A DNA stretch of 64,000 bases from Hydrogenophaga pseudoflava (GTDB lineage Bacteria; Pseudomonadota; Gammaproteobacteria; Burkholderiales; Burkholderiaceae_C): the NCBI RefSeq assembly GCF_031020795.1, contig NZ_JAVHJP010000002.1:372001-436000 (forward strand), in the 5' to 3' direction. The position numbers were made by a program, and so were the translations under genes. The notes under the pieces were generated by a model that was not told the origin of the DNA, did not search any database, and was given only the letters and a program-made list of their open reading frames with translations. Shown here piece by piece: positions 47,316 to 56,775 of the stretch (the first letter of the stretch is position 1; each line of letters starts with the position of its first letter).

Positions 47316-49367
47316 ATGTTCAAGAAAATCCTGATCGCCAACCGCGGCGAAATCGCCTGCCGCGTCATCGCCACCGCCCGCAAGATGGGCATCGCCACCG
47401 TGGCCGTGTACTCCGAGGCCGACAAGGAAGCGCGCCACGTGCGCCTGGCCGACGAGGCCGTGCTGTTGGGCCCGGCGCCCTCGCGCGAGTCCTACCTGGT
47501 GGCCGACAAGATCATCGAGGCCGCGAAGAAGACCGGCGCCGAGGCCATCCACCCCGGCTACGGCTTCCTGTCCGAGAACGAGGCCTTCGCCGAGCGCTGC
47601 GAAAAGGAAGGCATCGCCTTCATCGGCCCCAAGGCCCACTCCATCGCGGCCATGGGCGACAAGATCGCCTCCAAGAAGCTGGCCAACGAGGCCAAGGTCA
47701 ACACCATCCCCGGCTACAACGACCCCATCCCCTCGGCCGAGCGGGCGGTGGAGATCGCCAAGGGCATCGGCTACCCGGTGATGATCAAGGCCTCGGCCGG
47801 TGGCGGCGGCAAGGGCCTGCGCGTGGCCTTCAACGACAAGGAAGCGCTGGAAGGTTTCACCGCCTGCCAGAACGAGGCCCGCAACAGCTTCGGTGACGAC
47901 CGCATCTTCATCGAGAAGTTCGTCGAACAGCCGCGCCACATCGAGATCCAGATCCTGGGCGACAGCCACGGCAACGTGCTGTACCTCAACGAGCGCGAGT
48001 GCTCCATCCAGCGCCGCCACCAGAAGGTGATCGAAGAGGCACCATCGCCCTTCATCAGCGACGCCACGCGCAAGGCCATGGGCGAGCAGGCCGTGGCCCT
48101 GGCCAAAGCGGTCAAGTACCAGAGCGCCGGCACGGTGGAGTTCGTGGTCGGCAAGGACCAGGACTTCTACTTCCTGGAAATGAACACCCGTCTGCAGGTG
48201 GAGCACCCGGTGACCGAGTGCATCACCGGCCTGGACCTGGTGGAGCAGATGATCCGCGTGGCGGCCGGCGAGAAGCTGACCTTCACCCAGGCCGATGTGA
48301 AGCGCGACGGCTGGGCCATGGAGTGCCGCATCAACGCCGAGGACCCGTTCCGCAACTTCCTGCCGTCCACCGGCCGCCTGGTGCGTTTCACGCCACCGAC
48401 CGAGACCATGTGGCAGGCCGACACCGCGCACAAGCACGGCGTGCGCGTGGACACCGGCGTGTTCGAGGGCGGCGAGATACCGATGTACTACGACTCGATG
48501 ATCGCCAAGCTCATCGTGCACGGCAAGGACCGCAACGACGCCATCGCCAAGATGCGCGAGGCCCTCAACGGCTTCGTGATCCGCGGCATCAACAGCAACA
48601 TCCCGTTCCAGGCCGCGCTGCTGGCGCACCCGGACTTCGTCTCGGGAAACTTCAACACCGGCTTCATCGCCCAGCACTACGCCAGCGGCTTCCGTGCCGA
48701 GGACGTGCCGCACAGCGATCCGGACTTCCTCGTGGCCCTGGCCGCGTTCGTGCGCCGCAAGAGCCGTGAGCGCGCCACCGGCATCTCGGGCCAGCTTCCT
48801 GGCTACGGCGTCAAGGTGGGCAAGGACTACGTGGTCATCAGTCTCTCGGCCAGCGGCCAGCACGGCTACACCCCCGTGCATGTGGACGAGTTCGTCGGCG
48901 AGACCGGCTACGCCTCCGTTACCGTCGGCGAGAAGCGCTTCAAGATCAGCTCGCCCTCGCGTCTGAACGACATCGTCATCACGGGCGAGTGCAACGGCCA
49001 GCCCTTCACTGCGCAAATGGAGCGCGGCTCGGCCAAGAACCCGCTGGCCCTGGTGGTGCAGCACAACGGCACCAAGCTGGAGACCATGGTGGTCTCCCCG
49101 CGCATGGCCGAACTGCACAGGCTGATGCCGTTCAAGGCGCCGCCGGACATGAGCAAATACGTGCTCTCGCCCATGCCGGGCCTGCTGGTGGACGTGGCGG
49201 TGCAGGTCGGCCAGAAGGTGCAGGCCGGCGAACGGGTGGCCGTGATCGAGGCCATGAAGATGGAGAACGTGCTGTTCGCCGCGGCCGACGGCGTGGTGGC
49301 CAAGGTCATGGCCGGCAAGGGCGAGTCCCTGGTGGTCGACCAGCCCATCGTGGAGTTCGAAAAATGA
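47316..49367 (+). CDS. pccA: acyl-CoA (propionyl-CoA) carboxylase alpha subunit with biotin carrier domain
   Basis: Biotin carboxylase plus biotin carrier: ATP-dependent carboxylation of its own biotin. 683 residues. The biotin carboxylase domain ([49 protein letters not shown] loop, [16 protein letters not shown]) covers ~1-450. The C-terminal biotinyl domain has EAMKMEN with biotin Lys at K648. Length and order match PccA. GGAG lies close to the ATG. Its stop overlaps the VOC gene start. Confidence 0.97.
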   Translation: MFKKILIANRGEIACRVIATARKMGIATVAVYSEADKEARHVRLADEAVLLGPAPSRESYLVADKIIEAAKKTGAEAIHPGYGFLSENEAFAERCEKEGIAFIGPKAHSIAAMGDKIASKKLANEAKVNTIPGYNDPIPSAERAVEIAKGIGYPVMIKASAGGGGKGLRVAFNDKEALEGFTACQNEARNSFGDDRIFIEKFVEQPRHIEIQILGDSHGNVLYLNERECSIQRRHQKVIEEAPSPFISDATRKAMGEQAVALAKAVKYQSAGTVEFVVGKDQDFYFLEMNTRLQVEHPVTECITGLDLVEQMIRVAAGEKLTFTQADVKRDGWAMECRINAEDPFRNFLPSTGRLVRFTPPTETMWQADTAHKHGVRVDTGVFEGGEIPMYYDSMIAKLIVHGKDRNDAIAKMREALNGFVIRGINSNIPFQAALLAHPDFVSGNFNTGFIAQHYASGFRAEDVPHSDPDFLVALAAFVRRKSRERATGISGQLPGYGVKVGKDYVVISLSASGQHGYTPVHVDEFVGETGYASVTVGEKRFKISSPSRLNDIVITGECNGQPFTAQMERGSAKNPLALVVQHNGTKLETMVVSPRMAELHRLMPFKAPPDMSKYVLSPMPGLLVDVAVQVGQKVQAGERVAVIEAMKMENVLFAAADGVVAKVMAGKGESLVVDQPIVEFEK

Positions 49368-49855
49368 AAGGTACCCCACGTCCCTTCAAGGTGCTGGGCG
49401 TCCAGCAGATCGCCATCGGTGGGCCCGACAAGCTGCGCCTGCAGACCCTGTGGGTGGACATGCTGGGACTGGAGAAGACCGGCAGCTTCCAGAGCGAACG
49501 CGAGAACGTGGACGAAGACATCTGTGCCATCGGCAGCGGCCCGTTCAAGGTCGAGGTGGATCTGATGCAGCCCATGGACCCCGAGAAAAAGCCGGCCGTG
49601 CACGCCACACCGCTCAACCACATCGGCCTGTGGATCGACGACCTGCCGGTGGCGGTGGAGTGGCTCACGGCCCAGGGCGTGCGCTTTGCGCCCGGCGGCA
49701 TCCGCAAGGGCGCCGCCGGTTTTGACATCACCTTCCTGCACCCCAAGGCCAACGAGGCGTTCCCGATCGCAGGCGAGGGCGTGCTGATCGAACTGGTGCA
49801 GGCACCACCCGAGGTGGTGGACGCTTTCGCAAAGCTGGCCATGCAGCCCGGTTGA
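49364..49855 (+). CDS. VOC-family protein, probable methylmalonyl-CoA epimerase
   Basis: 163 residues, two glyoxalase-like beta-alpha modules. H86 ([13 protein letters not shown]) and a C-terminal Glu (LIELVQAP) match metal ligands of the fold. At the usual first His (xxDHI) the sequence reads VQQIAIG, so that ligand is a Gln. The start overlaps the pccA stop (ATGA), and in this operon the only missing step between PccAB and ScpA is the epimerase. Function is therefore likely but not proven by motif; an unrelated VOC role remains possible. Confidence 0.75.
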   Translation: MKGTPRPFKVLGVQQIAIGGPDKLRLQTLWVDMLGLEKTGSFQSERENVDEDICAIGSGPFKVEVDLMQPMDPEKKPAVHATPLNHIGLWIDDLPVAVEWLTAQGVRFAPGGIRKGAAGFDITFLHPKANEAFPIAGEGVLIELVQAPPEVVDAFAKLAMQPG

Positions 49856-49878
49856 CCCCACAAGAGCCGAGGAGACAG

Positions 49879-49910
49879 CCCCGCCGGGTACACGCCTGGC
49901 GGGGTTTTTT
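49879..49910 (+). terminator. rho-independent terminator of the propionyl-CoA operon
   Basis: CCCCGCC (49879-49885) pairs with GGCGGGG (49898-49904), then six T. It begins 24 bases after the VOC gene stop. Confidence 0.88.
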
Positions 49911-49925
49911 AATGGCGCGAGGGCC

Positions 49926-50297
49926 TCACTCGCAGATCATGTAGGTCTTGGTCAGGGGCTCCAGCACCTCGAACGCGCCCTCGAATCCGGGCGGGATGTA
50001 GAGGCCTTCTCCCGGCCCGGCTTCCTCAAAGCCGCCCCGTGCATCGTGTACCCGGCAGCGCCCATCGAGCACGGTGAACAGTTCACGCTCGGTCGGTCCC
50101 ATGGCAATGCGCCAGTGCCCCGGCTCGCAGCGCCAGACGCCGCAGTACACCTGACCGGCCGGCAGGCCCTCGTCGACCAGGTTCCAGGTTTCGCGCATGG
50201 GGTTTCCGCGCAACAGGCGCTCGGGGCGCGGGTGGTCGAGGGATGGCGTGCCCGCTGGGCGGGCGGTCAGTTTGATGAGATGAGCGGTCGCGGTCAT
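49926..50297 (-). CDS. cupin-domain protein
   Basis: 123 residues, a single small cupin of the DUF861-like type. Core strands: CGVWRCEPGHWRIAMGPTERELFTVLDGRCRVHD and EEAGPGEGLYIPPGFEGAFEV, with the ELFTVLDG and PGEGLYIPPG motifs. Metal-binding His are mostly absent, as in many (S)-ureidoglycine-like or sugar-binding cupins. Start ATG 50297 fits; the open frame upstream overlaps the neighbouring gene. Role unknown. Confidence 0.82.
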   Translation of the reverse strand: MTATAHLIKLTARPAGTPSLDHPRPERLLRGNPMRETWNLVDEGLPAGQVYCGVWRCEPGHWRIAMGPTERELFTVLDGRCRVHDARGGFEEAGPGEGLYIPPGFEGAFEVLEPLTKTYMICE

Positions 50298-50424
50298 GCG
50301 CGGATTGTGCCGCCGGGTCCATGCGGGCGGAACTGGCACGGAAGAACTGCGCTGTTCGGTGCATTGCAGGGAGGTCTCTGGTTCTACGCTGGAGTCCCCC
50401 TGTCCACATTCCGAGGAGTCCGCC

Positions 50425-50760
50425 ATGGGCACCCACGAACCGCCGAGCCAGAACGATACCGCTCTTCGCCGCGCTCCCCAGATGTCGCAAGGCGACCACC
50501 GGTGGGCGAGCAAGCCTTCGGCCTGGCGCGAACGAGAGCCGGCGCTGCCCTGGCCCGCCGACCTGCTGGAGGCCTTCAGCCTGCGGATGGCTGGTCACGG
50601 CATGTCGATCAGCCGGCCGCTGATGCTCAGCGACAAGTGCTACGCGCTGCAGCAACTGGTTCACGGACAGAACCTGGACGATGAAACCCTGAGGCTGCTG
50701 TCGGTGCAGCTGTTCCGGCATTTCCAGGCCCGCCAGTCCGGGCTGCCCCAGTTTCACTGA
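50425..50760 (+). CDS. hypothetical protein
   Basis: 111 residues from ATG 50425, with GAGGAG close upstream (GCC spacer). Charged, Pro/Arg-rich N-terminal half; the C-terminal half (SLRMAGHGMSISRPLMLSDKCYALQQLVHGQNLDDETLRLLSVQLFRHF) looks like a compact helical domain. No membrane segment or signal peptide. Function unknown. It lies between the cupin and the chemoreceptor on the plus strand. Confidence 0.65.
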   Translation: MGTHEPPSQNDTALRRAPQMSQGDHRWASKPSAWREREPALPWPADLLEAFSLRMAGHGMSISRPLMLSDKCYALQQLVHGQNLDDETLRLLSVQLFRHFQARQSGLPQFH

Positions 50761-50848
50761 CGGGCACCGCATCCGGGTCCTTCCCTATTCAATGCCGCCG
50801 CTGGATTGCCGATAGAGAACCAAATCCGCAATAAGGAGCTGTCTGGCC

Positions 50849-53161
50849 ATGCCTCGATTTCAACCTTTCGCGCCCGGCGTGTGGCTGATGCGCAAACTGC
50901 GACTCCCCGTCAAGCTGGGGATTCTTGCGATGGTGATCGTCATTCCGCTGCTGGTGGTGTGCGTGTCGCTGGTGCAACGCATCTCGGACGACATCCATGT
51001 CCTGGACGATGAAATCCAGGGCGCACAGGGCATCGCTGCACTGGGTCATCTGGTGACGCTGGTCCAGACCCACCGGGGGCAGACGAACATGCTGCTGGCG
51101 GGCAGCTCGGCCGCGCGCTCCTCCCTCGACAAGACCCGCGAATCCCTGCCCGGCGCTCTGACCGCCGCAGGCACCGCGTTGACAGCGCGGGATGAGTTTG
51201 GCCTCGCGCAAGACTGGCGGGGTCTGGAAGCGCGTGTGCAGCGCCTGGCGGACACCGAGAAGCTCTCCCGGGAACAGGCGTTCGACACCCACACCACCCT
51301 CATTGCCGACATCAAGCGGCTCATGTACACGACCGGCGAACGCTCCAGCCTGCTGTTCGACCCCGATCCCGCAAGCTACTTCCTCATGGACATTGTGGTC
51401 TCCCGCGCAGTGCCGTGGACCGAGCGTATCGCCCGGCTGAGGGGAGAAGGCGCAGGGCTGCTCAGCCGCCCCGAAGGCGTGGGCAGTGATGGCGTGGGCC
51501 TGCGCTCCCAGCTGCAGGCGCTCGCGGGTGATACGGACGACTTCCGGTTCGCCACCGCCTTCGCCCAACGCTACGGCGAGACCGGTCTTCCGGCCGAAGA
51601 GGCCATCAAGGCCTCCGAGGCGTTCGTGGTGCTGGCGCTGGGCGCCACCGATGGCTCGGGCAAGGTCGCAGCCGCCGATTACTTTGCCGCCGGCACCGCG
51701 GCCATCTCAGCGGCTCAGTCTTACCAGAGCGCGGTGTTGGGCCGCCTGACGCAGCGACTGGAAGAACGCAAGGACGCGGCCGAGCTCCTTCGCTGGGAGG
51801 CTGTCGGCGCTGCCGTGCTGGGGCTGGCGGCCATGGCTTACCTGCTCACCTCGTTCTATTTCAGCTTCGTGATCGACTTCCGGCACGTCAGCCAGGTAAT
51901 GAGTGAAACCGCCCGCGGCAACCTGCGGGCGCATGTGATGGTCCGCGGCAGCGACGAGCTGGCCGATCTGGCCGCACAGCTGGAGGGCATGATCGGCAAT
52001 CTGTCGGCCATGGTGGCCGAGGTGCGCAGCAACTCCGCCCTGGTCGCCTACGCCGGCAAGAGCCTGGCCACGGGCAACCGCGAGCTGGCCGATCGGACCG
52101 AGCAGCAGGCGGCCAACCTGGAGCAGACCGCCGCCAGCGTGCAGGAACTCTCCAGCACGGTGCAGCGCAACGCCCAGACCGCGGGCGACTCGGACACCCA
52201 GGCCTCCCGCGTGCGCGACATCGCCGAGAGCGGCGCACAGGCCATGGTGCGGGCGGTCGAGTCGGTCGAGGGCATCCAGAAGAGCGCGCAGCAGATGAAC
52301 GAAATCATCGGCGTCATCGACAGCCTCGCGTTCCAGACCAACATCCTGGCGCTGAACGCCGCCGTCGAGGCAGCACGGGCCGGCGAGCAGGGGCGCGGCT
52401 TTGCCGTCGTGGCGGCGGAAGTGCGCAGCCTGGCCCAGCGCTCGGCCGCGTCGTCGCGGGAGATCCGGGAGCTGATCGAGGCCTCCGGCCAGCAGGTCAC
52501 GACCAGCGTGGCCCAGATCCGGGCGGCCGGCACGAGCATGACCGAGATCGTCAACGGGGTGCGCGGCGTGGCCGCCAACATGTCGCTGATTTCCTCCGCC
52601 AGCGCTGAGCAGAGCAGCGGCCTGAGCGAGATCTCGTCCGCCGTGGGCCAGCTCGACGAAATCACCCAGCGCAATGCCCGCATGGTGGAGCGCGCGGTCC
52701 AGCAGGCCACCCAGCTCGAAGGCCGGGCCGCCACGCTGGCGCAGGCCGTGTCGTCCTTCCAGCTTCAGCAGGGTGCGGCCGAGGAGGCGATGGGGCTGGT
52801 CCAGCGGGCGCTCGAACTGCGGGCCCGCAGTGGGCGCGAGGGCTTCGTGAACCAGATCACCGATCCGGCGCAGAACTTCCACGACCGCGACATGTACGTC
52901 TTCGCGCTCGACCGCAGCGGGGCTTACCGCGCCTTCGGCGGCAAGCCGGAGAAGGTGGGCGGCCGCGTTCAGGACATCCCGGGAGTGGACGGTGCCTCGC
53001 TGCTGGAAGCCATCGTGGCCCAGGCCGAACTGGAGCCGGGCTGGGTCGAGTACGACATCACCAATCCGCAGAGCGGAGCCGTGCAGACCAAGATGTCCTA
53101 CGTCACCAAAGTCGACGACCTGTACGTCGGCTGCGGGGTCTACAAGTCGCTGACGGTCTGA
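50849..53161 (+). CDS. methyl-accepting chemotaxis protein with C-terminal Cache-like domain
   Basis: 770 residues. Helix 1 at ~25-46, periplasmic region ~47-310 with an [11 protein letters not shown] segment like NIT domains, helix 2 at ~312-334, HAMP, then the MCP signalling domain with the invariant tip ([37 protein letters not shown]). After it, residues ~660-770 form a further domain ([17 protein letters not shown] ... [17 protein letters not shown]) that looks like a single Cache domain, here in the cytoplasm. AAGGAG lies 12 bases before the ATG; a start at M14 is possible. Monocistronic. Confidence 0.93.
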   Translation: MPRFQPFAPGVWLMRKLRLPVKLGILAMVIVIPLLVVCVSLVQRISDDIHVLDDEIQGAQGIAALGHLVTLVQTHRGQTNMLLAGSSAARSSLDKTRESLPGALTAAGTALTARDEFGLAQDWRGLEARVQRLADTEKLSREQAFDTHTTLIADIKRLMYTTGERSSLLFDPDPASYFLMDIVVSRAVPWTERIARLRGEGAGLLSRPEGVGSDGVGLRSQLQALAGDTDDFRFATAFAQRYGETGLPAEEAIKASEAFVVLALGATDGSGKVAAADYFAAGTAAISAAQSYQSAVLGRLTQRLEERKDAAELLRWEAVGAAVLGLAAMAYLLTSFYFSFVIDFRHVSQVMSETARGNLRAHVMVRGSDELADLAAQLEGMIGNLSAMVAEVRSNSALVAYAGKSLATGNRELADRTEQQAANLEQTAASVQELSSTVQRNAQTAGDSDTQASRVRDIAESGAQAMVRAVESVEGIQKSAQQMNEIIGVIDSLAFQTNILALNAAVEAARAGEQGRGFAVVAAEVRSLAQRSAASSREIRELIEASGQQVTTSVAQIRAAGTSMTEIVNGVRGVAANMSLISSASAEQSSGLSEISSAVGQLDEITQRNARMVERAVQQATQLEGRAATLAQAVSSFQLQQGAAEEAMGLVQRALELRARSGREGFVNQITDPAQNFHDRDMYVFALDRSGAYRAFGGKPEKVGGRVQDIPGVDGASLLEAIVAQAELEPGWVEYDITNPQSGAVQTKMSYVTKVDDLYVGCGVYKSLTV

Positions 53162-53162
53162 G

Positions 53163-53819
53163 TCAGCCCAGGCCGCGGCGCTCGCGGGCGCGGGCCAGCG
53201 CGGCCTCGATCACGGCGCGTTTCCGGTCGAGCACCTCCGGGTCGGTGTGCTGCGAGTGCGCCGCCAGGTCGGCCAGCTTCATGCGGGCCTTCGCCTCCAG
53301 GCGGTCCTCGTGCTCCTGCTGCTCAAGTACCAGCCTGACCGTGTGCCGGGCGTAACGTTCCCGGGCCTGCAGGGCCTGCGCGGGCGTCCAGGCGTCCCAT
53401 CCGGTGCGCTCCTCGCTCACCACTTCCAGCGAGATGCAGTCCACTGGACAGACCGGGATGCAGAGTTCGCAGCCCGTGCAGTAGGGCTCGATGACGGTGT
53501 GCATGCGCTTGTTGCTGCCCACGATCGCGTCGGTGGGGCAGGCCTTGATGCACAGGGTGCAGCCGATGCACCAGTCCTCGTCGATCACCGCCAGAGTGAG
53601 CGGACCTTCGATCCCGTTGGCCGGGTTGAGCGGTGTGGCGGCGCGGCCGGTGAGGGCGGCAAGGCGCTCGATACCTTCGCGGCCACCGGGAGGGCACTGG
53701 TTGATACCTGCCTCGCCGGCCGCCACGGCCTGGGCGTAGCTCGCGCAGTCCGGGTAGCCGCAGCGGGTGCACTGCGTCTGGGGCAGTGCGGCATCGATGC
53801 GCCGGGCCAGTTCGTTCAT
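53163..53819 (-). CDS. RnfB/RsxB-like iron-sulfur protein, stand-alone
   Basis: 218 residues. N-terminal 4Fe-4S region [19 protein letters not shown] (Fes/RnfB type; lacking the N-terminal membrane helix of real RnfB) and two ferredoxin 4Fe-4S motifs, [16 protein letters not shown] and [16 protein letters not shown]. The C-terminal ~70 residues are a charged helical tail ([32 protein letters not shown]). No other Rnf genes are nearby, so it is unlikely to be part of a complete Rnf complex. Start ATG 53819. A cytoplasmic electron carrier; partner unknown. Confidence 0.9.
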   Translation of the reverse strand: MNELARRIDAALPQTQCTRCGYPDCASYAQAVAAGEAGINQCPPGGREGIERLAALTGRAATPLNPANGIEGPLTLAVIDEDWCIGCTLCIKACPTDAIVGSNKRMHTVIEPYCTGCELCIPVCPVDCISLEVVSEERTGWDAWTPAQALQARERYARHTVRLVLEQQEHEDRLEAKARMKLADLAAHSQHTDPEVLDRKRAVIEAALARARERRGLG

Positions 53820-53865
53820 GGGGCGCGAGTGTACCCGGGGGGCATCCGCCGCCCCGGGGTGGCCG

Positions 53866-55242
53866 TCAGGCGGTCTTGCGCGTGGTTTTCTTGGCCGCAG
53901 GGCGCTTGGCCGCTGGCGTCGCAGGAGCCGTGGGCACCGCGGCGCGCGGGGCGGGCGCTGCAAGGTCGCCGGTTTTGGCAGGCTGGTGGGCCAGGATGAA
54001 GCTCTTGACCACCGGATAGACCATCTCGCGCCAGCGGCGGCCACTGAAGATGCCGTAGTGGCCCGCGCCCTTGGCCTCGTAATGCATCTGGTGGGTCTTG
54101 GGAATGCCGGTGCACAGTTCGTGCGCGGCGGCGGTCTGACCCGAGCCGGAGATGTCGTCCAGCTCGCCCTCGACGGTCAGCAGGCCGGAGGTCTTGATGT
54201 CCTGCGGACGGACCCGCTCGGTCTTGCCGTTCGTACCCTTCACGTCCCAGGTGCCGTTGACCAGCTTGAACTCCTGGAACACCGTGTTGATGGTTTCCAG
54301 GTAGTAGTCGGCGTCCATGTCGAGCACGGCGTTGTACTCGTCGTAGAACTTGCGGTGGGCTTCGGCGCTCTCGTTGTCGCCCTTGATCAGGTCGCGGAAG
54401 TAGTCGTAGTGGCTGCTGGCGTGGCGGTCGGGGTTCATCGCCACAAAGCCGGTGTGCTGCAGAAAGCCGGGGTACACACGGCGGCCGGCACCGGGGAACT
54501 TGTCCGGCACGCGGTAGATGACGTTGTTCTCGAACCAGCTGTGGCTGCGCTGGGTGGCCAGGTTGTTCACCGCGGTGGGCGACTTGGTGGCGTCGATCGG
54601 TCCACCCATCATGGTCATCGACAGCGGTGTGGTCTCGCCGCGCGAAGCCATCAGCGAGACGGCGGCCAGCACCGGCACGGTCGGCTGGCACACGCTCATC
54701 ACGTGGCAGTTGCCGTAGTTCTTCTGCAGGTAGCGGATGAACTCCTCCACATAGTTGACGTAGTCGTCCAGGTGGAACTCGCCTTCCGACAGCGGCACCA
54801 GGCGCGCATTCTTCCAGTCGGTGATGTAGACCTTGTGGTCCTTGAGCATGGTCTTGACCGTGTCGCGCAGCAGCGTGGCGTAGTGGCCCGAGAGCGGCGC
54901 CACGATCAGCACCACCGGCTGGCCCTTCAGCTTGGCCAGGGTCGTGGTGTCGTCCGAGAAGCGCTTGAAGCGGCGCAGCTCACAGAACGGCTTGTCGATT
55001 TCCACTCGCTCGTAGATCGCGACCTCCACGCCGTCCACATTCACCGTCGGGATGCTGAAGGTCGGCTTCTCGTAGTCCTTCCCCAGCCGGTGCAGCAGGT
55101 CGTAGCCCGCGGAGATCCGTTGCGCCATGGGCAGCTGACCGAGCGGAGACATGGGGTTGCTGAACAGCTTCGCGGTCACTTCGGCCAGGTCGGCGAAGGG
55201 TTCCATGATCGATCGCTGGGTTTCGTAGATCTGGTAGAGCAT
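53866..55242 (-). CDS. phaZ: intracellular poly(3-hydroxybutyrate) depolymerase
   Basis: Degrades stored PHB granules, releasing 3-hydroxybutyryl units. 458 residues. Catalytic Cys C185 in MSVCQPTVP (as in Ralstonia PhaZa1), with [25 protein letters not shown] and [14 protein letters not shown] (His). The final ~30 residues ([18 protein letters not shown]... KKTTRKTA) form a Lys/Ala/Pro tail like histone H1 or phasin tails, outside the usual catalytic domain. A TTGC-N3-GCAA motif lies 21 bases before the start codon. Monocistronic, with a terminator for the aminotransferase upstream. Confidence 0.95.
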   Translation of the reverse strand: MLYQIYETQRSIMEPFADLAEVTAKLFSNPMSPLGQLPMAQRISAGYDLLHRLGKDYEKPTFSIPTVNVDGVEVAIYERVEIDKPFCELRRFKRFSDDTTTLAKLKGQPVVLIVAPLSGHYATLLRDTVKTMLKDHKVYITDWKNARLVPLSEGEFHLDDYVNYVEEFIRYLQKNYGNCHVMSVCQPTVPVLAAVSLMASRGETTPLSMTMMGGPIDATKSPTAVNNLATQRSHSWFENNVIYRVPDKFPGAGRRVYPGFLQHTGFVAMNPDRHASSHYDYFRDLIKGDNESAEAHRKFYDEYNAVLDMDADYYLETINTVFQEFKLVNGTWDVKGTNGKTERVRPQDIKTSGLLTVEGELDDISGSGQTAAAHELCTGIPKTHQMHYEAKGAGHYGIFSGRRWREMVYPVVKSFILAHQPAKTGDLAAPAPRAAVPTAPATPAAKRPAAKKTTRKTA

Positions 55243-55262
55243 GGCTGTGGGAAAAGGTTATG

Positions 55263-55273
55263 TTGCAGTGCAA
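55263..55273. promoter_or_regulatory. TTGC-N3-GCAA palindrome upstream of phaZ
   Basis: TTGCAGTGCAA, 21 bases before the phaZ start codon. It has the same form as TTGCGCTGCAA before aceA (8586) and resembles TGC-N3-GCA sites bound by the PHB regulator PhaR in other bacteria. Regulator identity is inferred. Confidence 0.5.
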
Positions 55274-55410
55274 TATAGCAGGTGGCTCCCCCAGTCCAGA
55301 GGGGAATAACACCTAATTCGCAGCGCAGGATTGTCACCTTCGTGAAACGAATCGGCCGCGGCGAAAGCCAAGTTTTGCACGGTCAGATCGGGCAAACAGT
55401 GCGAAGAGGC

Positions 55411-55439
55411 ACAAAAAAAGCCGCTCGATGAGCGGCTTT
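55411..55439 (-). terminator. rho-independent terminator of the aminotransferase gene
   Basis: AAAGCCGCTC (55417-55426), loop GAT, GAGCGGCTTT (55430-55439); on the minus strand it is followed by a run of seven T. It lies 23 bases past the stop. Confidence 0.9.
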
Positions 55440-55461
55440 GGGGTGGAAGGCGTGAGAAAAA

Positions 55462-56670
55462 TCAAACCACCTTGGCAATCGCCTGGCAGACGTAGTCGAT
55501 GTTCTTGCTGTTCAGGGCGGCCACGCACATGCGGCCGGTGTCCGTGCCATATACCCCGAACTCGTTGCGCAGACGCACCATCTGGTCCTTGGACAGGCCG
55601 GAGTAGCTGAACATGCCGATCTGGGTGGTGATGAAGGACATGTCCTTGTTCACGCCAGCGGCCTTCAGGCCCTCAACCAGCTTCTGGCGCATGGCCTTGA
55701 TGCGCACGCGCATCTCGCCCAGTTCCTTTTCCCACAGGGCGCGCAGCTCCGGGTTGCCCAGCACGGCGGCCACGATGGCGCCACCGTGGGTCGGCGGGTT
55801 GGAGTAGTTGGTGCGGATCGCGATCTTGAGCTGGCTCAGCACGCGGTCGGTTTCTTCCTTGCTGCTGCCCACCACGCTCAGGGCGCCCACGCGCTCGCCG
55901 TACAGGCTGAAGCTCTTGGAGAAGCTGGTGGACACGAAGATGTTCAGGCCGGCGGCCACGAACTTGGCGATCACGGCGCCGTCTTCGGCGATGCCGTAAC
56001 CGAAGCCCTGGTAGGCCATGTCCAGGAAGGCGGTCAGGTTGCGCGCCTTCACCACGGCGATCACCTGGTCCCACTGGGCGGCGGTGATGTCGTAGCCGGT
56101 CGGGTTGTGGCAGCAGGCGTGCAGCAGCACGATGGTGCCTTCGGCAGCGCTGTTCAGCTTGGCCAGCATGCCATCGAAATTGATGCCGCCCAGGCCACCG
56201 TTGGCGCTTTGGTCGAAGTAGGGGTAGGTGTCGACCGCGAAGCCGGCGTTGGTGAACAGCGCACGGTGGTTTTCCCAGCTCGGGTCGGAAATGAGCACGG
56301 TGGCATTGGGGCTGACCTTCTTGAGGAAGTCGGCACCGATCTTGAGACCGCCGGTGCCGCCGATGGCCTGCACCGTGGCCACGCGACCGGACTTGACCAC
56401 GTCGGAGTCGGCGCCGAACACCAGACCCTTCACGGCGGCGTCGTAGGCGGCGATGCCGTCGATCGGCAGATAGCCGCGGGCGGCCGGCTTGTCCATCATG
56501 GCCTTTTCGGCGGCCTTCACGCACTCCAGCAGGGGCAGTTTGCCGTTGTCATCGAAATACACGCCCACGCCCAGGTTGACCTTGTTGGGGTTGGTGTCGG
56601 CAGCGAATTGTTCGTTCAGACCCAGGATCGGGTCGCGGGGGGCCATTTCGACGGCGGAGAACAGGGACAT
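55462..56670 (-). CDS. aspartate/aromatic amino acid aminotransferase
   Basis: PLP enzyme of fold type I, 402 residues. Motifs: [39 protein letters not shown], and the PLP-binding K252 in [16 protein letters not shown]; the Arg for substrate carboxylate lies in GRMCVAALN. Both AspC and TyrB share these, so the substrate range (aspartate, tyrosine, phenylalanine) is not resolved. Divergent from uvrB with 105 bases between the starts. Confidence 0.94.
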   Translation of the reverse strand: MSLFSAVEMAPRDPILGLNEQFAADTNPNKVNLGVGVYFDDNGKLPLLECVKAAEKAMMDKPAARGYLPIDGIAAYDAAVKGLVFGADSDVVKSGRVATVQAIGGTGGLKIGADFLKKVSPNATVLISDPSWENHRALFTNAGFAVDTYPYFDQSANGGLGGINFDGMLAKLNSAAEGTIVLLHACCHNPTGYDITAAQWDQVIAVVKARNLTAFLDMAYQGFGYGIAEDGAVIAKFVAAGLNIFVSTSFSKSFSLYGERVGALSVVGSSKEETDRVLSQLKIAIRTNYSNPPTHGGAIVAAVLGNPELRALWEKELGEMRVRIKAMRQKLVEGLKAAGVNKDMSFITTQIGMFSYSGLSKDQMVRLRNEFGVYGTDTGRMCVAALNSKNIDYVCQAIAKVV

Positions 56671-56775
56671 GAAGATCCTCGGAGGGTTGTCAGTAGCGAA
56701 GAGTCCGGGCGTGGTGTAGTGTGCCGGGTTCGGCCAATTTTAACGGCCGCTCCTCACCACTCGTTGACTGCGCCC

